Below, in pieces: positions 5,884 to 8,434 of a DNA stretch of 8,434 nucleotides (position 1 is its first letter; each line of letters opens with the position of its first letter). The notes under the pieces were generated by a model. It saw only the letters and a list, made by a program, of their open reading frames with translations, did not search any database and was not told the origin of the DNA. A program made the position numbers and the translations under genes. The stretch comes from an uncultured Oscillospiraceae bacterium (GTDB taxonomy: Bacteria > Bacillota > Clostridia > Oscillospirales > Acutalibacteraceae), in NCBI GenBank assembly GCA_900552115.1, contig URYP01000094.1, forward strand, positions 1-8,434. Direction: 5' to 3'.

Positions 5884-6294
5884 ATGGCTGCTGCAAAAAC
5901 AACCGGGCGCAAGGGTGCGACAACCCGCCGCCGCAGAGAACGCAAGAATATCGAGCGTGGTTCCGCGCATATCCAGGCCACGTTTAACAATACCATTGTC
6001 ACCATTACCGACACGCAGGGCAATGCTCTGTCCTGGGCGAGCGCCGGTGAACTGGGCTTCCGCGGTTCGCGGAAATCCACTCCGTTTGCCGCGCAGACCG
6101 CTGCCGAAACCGCGGCGAAAGCGGCGATGGAACATGGTCTGAAGAGCGTGGATGTCTATGTCAAGGGTCCCGGATCCGGCCGTGAAGCCGCGATTCGCGC
6201 CCTGCAAGCCGCCGGACTTGAGGTCAGCCTGATTAAAGACGTGACCCCGGTTCCCCACAACGGATGCCGTCCTCCCAAGAGAAGACGCGTGTAA
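5884..6294 (+). CDS. rpsK: 30S ribosomal protein S11
   Basis: A 136-residue S11, slightly longer than the E. coli protein because of a basic N-terminal arm (KTTGRKGATTRRRRERKN). The core is clear: HIQATFNNTIVTITDTQGN, then SAGELGFRGSRKSTPFAAQ, then VYVKGPGSGREAAIRAL. It ends with the invariant stretch IKDVTPVPHNGCRPPKRRRV. S11 lies on the platform of the small subunit near the mRNA exit channel. The H-N-G site near the end is the one that carries isoaspartate in E. coli S11; whether that happens here cannot be told. An AGGAGGG binding site lies 7-8 bases before the ATG, and rpsD starts 17 bases after the stop. Confidence 0.98.
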   Translation: MAAAKTTGRKGATTRRRRERKNIERGSAHIQATFNNTIVTITDTQGNALSWASAGELGFRGSRKSTPFAAQTAAETAAKAAMEHGLKSVDVYVKGPGSGREAAIRALQAAGLEVSLIKDVTPVPHNGCRPPKRRRV

Positions 6295-6311
6295 TTCAGG
6301 AGGTGTAACAC

Positions 6312-6941
6312 ATGGCAAGATATACCGGTGCGGTGTGCAGACTTTGCCGCCGCGAAGGACAAAAACTGTTTTTGAAAGGCGACCGCTGCTACAGCAGCAA
6401 GTGCTCGGTCGCGAAACGGGCTTACGCTCCCGGACAGCATGGGCAGGCCCGCAATCGTAAAGCCTCCGAATACGGCAAACAGCTGCGCACCAAGCAGCAT
6501 GCCCGCCGCTTTTACGGCGTGCTGGAAGGCCAGTTCCGTCACTATTTTGAAATGGCGGAGAAAATGCCGGGCGTAACCGGCGAAAACCTGCTGCGTATCC
6601 TGGAATCCCGTCTGGACAACGTGGTGTATCGTCTGGGCTTTGCCGATTCCCGCGCGCAGGCCCGTCAGCTGGTGCTGCATGGCCACTTCCGCGTGAATGG
6701 CCGCAAGGTGACGATTCCCTCGTTCCTGACGAAAGTGGGCCAGACCATTACGGTTAAGGACGGCAGCCGTCAGCTGGGTCTGATCAAGGATATTGTTGAG
6801 AAAAACAGCGGACGCACGGTTCCGAAGTGGCTGGAAGTCAATCGCGAAGCCATGGAAGCCAAGATCGTGGCGGTACCCGAGCGTGAGGATATTGATCTGC
6901 CGATCGAAGAAACCCTTATCGTCGAGTTGTACTCCAAATAA
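6312..6941 (+). CDS. rpsD: 30S ribosomal protein S4 (zinc-binding form)
   Basis: S4 binds the 5' domain of 16S rRNA and nucleates small-subunit assembly. The 209-residue product has an N-terminal zinc knuckle formed by C9, C12, C26 and C31, as in the thermophilic Gram-positive and Thermus proteins. A helical domain follows (YGKQLRTKQHARRFYGVLE...), then the S4 RNA-binding domain at about residues 99-160 (LESRLDNVVYRLGFADSRAQ, then LVLHGHFRVNGRKV). In several bacteria S4 also represses its own operon. Its place between rpsK and rpoA matches Clostridia, Negativicutes and Proteobacteria; in B. subtilis rpsD lies elsewhere. AGGAGGTG (6299-6306) precedes the ATG. A terminator-like hairpin begins 4 bases after the stop. 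Confidence 0.98.
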   Translation: MARYTGAVCRLCRREGQKLFLKGDRCYSSKCSVAKRAYAPGQHGQARNRKASEYGKQLRTKQHARRFYGVLEGQFRHYFEMAEKMPGVTGENLLRILESRLDNVVYRLGFADSRAQARQLVLHGHFRVNGRKVTIPSFLTKVGQTITVKDGSRQLGLIKDIVEKNSGRTVPKWLEVNREAMEAKIVAVPEREDIDLPIEETLIVELYSK

Positions 6942-6944
6942 ACC

Positions 6945-6968
6945 AAAAGGAGCCTTGCGGCTCTTTTT
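6945..6968 (+). terminator. Terminator-like hairpin between rpsD and rpoA (possible attenuator)
   Basis: AAAAGGAGCC (6945-6954) pairs with GGCTCTTTTT (6959-6968) around the loop TTGC, with one G-T wobble. Read as an intrinsic terminator it is a short GC stem followed by five T. Because rpoA and rplQ follow without an obvious promoter, a partial terminator or processing site is more likely than complete stop. It begins 4 bases after the rpsD stop codon. Confidence 0.5.
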
Positions 6969-6992
6969 GACCGAAAGCATGACTGTGAAGGC

Positions 6993-7016
6993 CCGCCTCC
7001 GCTTGTGCGGCGGCGG
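6993..7016 (+). promoter_or_regulatory. GC-rich hairpin before rpoA
   Basis: CCGCCTCCGC (6993-7002) pairs with GCGGCGGCGG (7007-7016) with a single T-C mismatch and a 4-base loop. It is followed by ATCCCCTTCTGATTTTA and then by the rpoA binding site AAGGAGGG (7035-7042). Together with the preceding hairpin it fills the 107-base gap, the widest in the alpha operon part. Confidence 0.45.
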
Positions 7017-7048
7017 ATCCCCTTCTGATTTTATAAGGAGGGTTTTGC

Positions 7049-8002
7049 ATGATTGAGATTGAAAAGCCCCGCATCGAAGCGCTCGACCTGGCCGAAAACG
7101 GCACCTACGGCAAATTCGTCGTGGAGCCTCTGGAGCGCGGCTACGGCACCACGCTTGGCAACAGCCTGCGCCGTGTCCTGCTGTCCTCCCTGCCCGGCGT
7201 CGCGGTAACCTCCATTAAGATCGACGGTGTCCTGCATGAATTCTCCACTGTGGAGGGTGTCAAAGAGGACGTAACCGAGATTGTTCTCAACATCAAGGGA
7301 CTGGTCGTTAAGATCAACGGCGATGGTCCCAAGGTGGTATATATTGAGGCGGAAGGACCGGGAGAGGTCACGGCCGGCTCGATTAAATGCGACAGTGAAG
7401 TGGAAATCCTGGAGCCCGATATGCACATTGCGACGTTGGGCGAAGGCGCGAAGCTGTTTATGGAAATTACCCTGGATAAAGGCCGCGGATACGTGCCGGC
7501 CGAGCGTAACAAGCAAATGATGGCGCCGGTAATCGGTGTGATCCCGGTGGATTCCATTTATACGCCGGTCATCAAGGTCAACTACACGGTGGAAAACACC
7601 CGTGTAGGACAGATTACCGACTACGATAAACTGACGCTGGAGCTCTGGACCAACGGAACGATTTCCGCGCAGGAAGCGGTGTCGCTGGCGGCTAAAGTGC
7701 TGACCGAACACCTGAACCTGTTTGTGGATTTGTCCGGCGAAGCCTATACCGGGGATTCCATTATGGTAGAAAAGGACGACAAGGGCAAAGAAAAGGTTCT
7801 CGAGATGACGATTGAGGAACTGGATTTGTCGGTGCGGTCGTTCAACTGCCTCAAGCGGGCGGGTATCAACACGGTGGAGGACCTCATCAGCAAGAGCGAA
7901 GAGGATATGATGAAAGTCCGCAACCTGGGCCGCAAATCGCTGGAGGAAGTGATCAACAAGCTGGCGTCTTTGGGCTTTAGCTTGTACGAAGAAGAAGACT
8001 GA
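7049..8002 (+). CDS. rpoA: DNA-directed RNA polymerase subunit alpha
   Basis: The alpha dimer is the scaffold for assembly of RNA polymerase, and its C-terminal domain binds UP elements and activators. The 317-residue protein is full length. The N-terminal domain shows FVVEPLERGYGTTLGNSLRR at about 23-42, the conserved alpha dimer region. A short charged linker (about 238-250, EKDDKGKEK) leads to the C-terminal domain (about 253-312). In it R263 and N266 (VRSFNC) match the DNA-contacting R265 and N268 of E. coli, and G294 and K296 (NLGRKS) match G296 and K298. AAGGAGGG (7035-7042) lies 6 bases before the ATG. It follows rpsD after 107 bases with two hairpins and precedes rplQ. Confidence 0.98.
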   Translation: MIEIEKPRIEALDLAENGTYGKFVVEPLERGYGTTLGNSLRRVLLSSLPGVAVTSIKIDGVLHEFSTVEGVKEDVTEIVLNIKGLVVKINGDGPKVVYIEAEGPGEVTAGSIKCDSEVEILEPDMHIATLGEGAKLFMEITLDKGRGYVPAERNKQMMAPVIGVIPVDSIYTPVIKVNYTVENTRVGQITDYDKLTLELWTNGTISAQEAVSLAAKVLTEHLNLFVDLSGEAYTGDSIMVEKDDKGKEKVLEMTIEELDLSVRSFNCLKRAGINTVEDLISKSEEDMMKVRNLGRKSLEEVINKLASLGFSLYEEED

Positions 8003-8012
8003 TTCTTTTATC

Positions 8013-8032
8013 CGTACGGCAAAAGCCGTGCG
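8013..8032 (+). promoter_or_regulatory. Small hairpin between rpoA and rplQ
   Basis: CGTACGGC (8013-8020) pairs with GCCGTGCG (8025-8032) with one G-T pair and an AAAA loop. No T run follows. It lies 10 bases after the rpoA stop and 11 bases before the rplQ binding site AAAGGAG (8043-8049). Its meaning is unknown. Confidence 0.35.
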
Positions 8033-8058
8033 CATTTAGGACAAAGGAGTGAATTCAA

Positions 8059-8434
8059 ATGCCTGGAACCAGAAAACTCGGCCGTCCCACCGCCTCGCGT
8101 ATGGCGATGCTGAGAGCGATGGTTACCTTCCTGCTTGAGAAGGGCCGCATTGAAACCACCGTCACCCGCGCCAAAGAGGTGCGTTCCATGACGGAAAAAA
8201 TGATTACCATTGCCAAAAATCCGACTCTGGCGAACAAACGGCTGGTTTATGCGTTCGTTACCAAAGAAGGCGTGGCCAAAAAGCTGTTTGATGAAATCGC
8301 GCCGCAGTATGAGAGCCGCAACGGCGGTTATACGCGCATTATAAAGATCGGGGCCCGCCGCGGTGACGCCGCGGAAATGTTGTTTTCCACTCAAAAAACA
8401 ACTGTAGTACTTATTGTGAAGAATCTGATGACCC
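8059..8434 (+). CDS. rplQ: 50S ribosomal protein L17, 3' end replaced
   Basis: L17 lies near the polypeptide exit tunnel of the large subunit. Residues 1-107 (to base 8379) follow the family closely: PGTRKLGRPTASRMAMLRAM, then GRIETTVTRAKEVRSMTEKMIT, then KKLFDEIAPQYESRNGGYTRIIKIGARRGDAAEM. The family normally ends within a handful of hydrophobic and acidic residues after this, in a pattern like VxLELV and a stop. Here the frame instead reads LFSTQKTTVVLIVKNLMT to the window edge without a stop, in AT-rich sequence. The last few native residues are therefore missing and the extension is not L17. AAAGGAG (8043-8049) precedes the ATG by 9 bases. Gene identity is certain; the break at 8380 is inferred from family knowledge and composition. 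Confidence 0.93.
   Translation, partial: MPGTRKLGRPTASRMAMLRAMVTFLLEKGRIETTVTRAKEVRSMTEKMITIAKNPTLANKRLVYAFVTKEGVAKKLFDEIAPQYESRNGGYTRIIKIGARRGDAAEMLFSTQKTTVVLIVKNLMT
8380..8434. other. AT-rich segment after the right junction
   Basis: The last 55 bases have 19 G or C (35%), like the left flank and unlike the preceding block. They continue the rplQ frame without a stop but have no L17 similarity. I recognise no gene in them; two plus-strand frames and at least one minus-strand frame are open, which means little over 18 codons. They may belong to the same kind of genome as positions 1-906. Confidence 0.5.

Noticed and set aside
5278..7020. GGATCC palindromes at 5281-5286 and 7015-7020 as possible BamHI cloning joins
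   Set aside because: Neither lies at a composition or similarity break; both are inside the continuous ribosomal block. A 6-base site twice in 8 kb is ordinary.
902..8379. A mobile element or genomic island carrying ribosomal genes
   Set aside because: No transposase, integrase, inverted terminal repeats or attachment site is visible at either edge, and the cargo is plain housekeeping genes cut mid-gene. A chimeric join explains this more simply.
1..8434. CRISPR array, tRNA, rRNA or tandem repeats
   Set aside because: No regularly spaced direct repeats, tRNA cloverleaf or rRNA segments could be recognised on either strand.

Overview
The window is a housekeeping locus carried between two segments that look foreign to it. 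I found no novel defence, mobile or metabolic system. The part that deserves attention is the structure of the sequence itself.

Positions 1 to about 906 are AT-rich (about 30% GC in a line I counted near 601-660) and look like Bacteroidota DNA. They hold the 3' end of an MlaF-like ABC transporter ATPase on the plus strand, a shared bidirectional terminator, and a convergent 81-residue single-RRM RNA-binding protein on the minus strand. About 340 bases of leader with no gene follow.

From 907 to about 8379 the sequence is GC-rich (about 62% in a line counted near 1081-1140, 53% near 8281-8340). It has strong AGGAGG-type ribosome binding sites and reads as the end of the spc operon plus the alpha operon of a Bacillota (Firmicutes) bacterium: rpsE (5'-truncated), rpmD, rplO, secY, adk, map, a KOW-domain gene, infA, rpmJ, rpsM, rpsK, rpsD, rpoA and rplQ (3'-truncated). 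The KOW gene between map and infA, the four-cysteine adenylate kinase LID, and the zinc-binding forms of L36 and S4 support Bacillota. Keeping rpsD between rpsK and rpoA resembles Clostridia or Negativicutes more than Bacillus. The finer placement is an impression, not a result. All genes are on the plus strand, mostly 1-60 bases apart, and would be co-transcribed. They supply ribosomal proteins (S5, L30, L15, L36, S13, S11, S4, L17), the translocon pore, nucleotide balance, N-terminal methionine removal, initiation factor IF1 and the RNA polymerase alpha subunit. Five intercistronic gaps contain hairpins that may tune expression or mRNA processing.

At about 8380 the L17 frame loses family similarity a few residues before its normal end, and GC falls to 35% (19 of 55 bases) up to the window edge. 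The ribosomal block is therefore cut inside a gene at both ends and flanked by AT-rich DNA on both sides. The simplest explanation is a chimeric assembly or cloning join. A real insertion into a Bacteroidota-type chromosome is the more exciting but less likely alternative.
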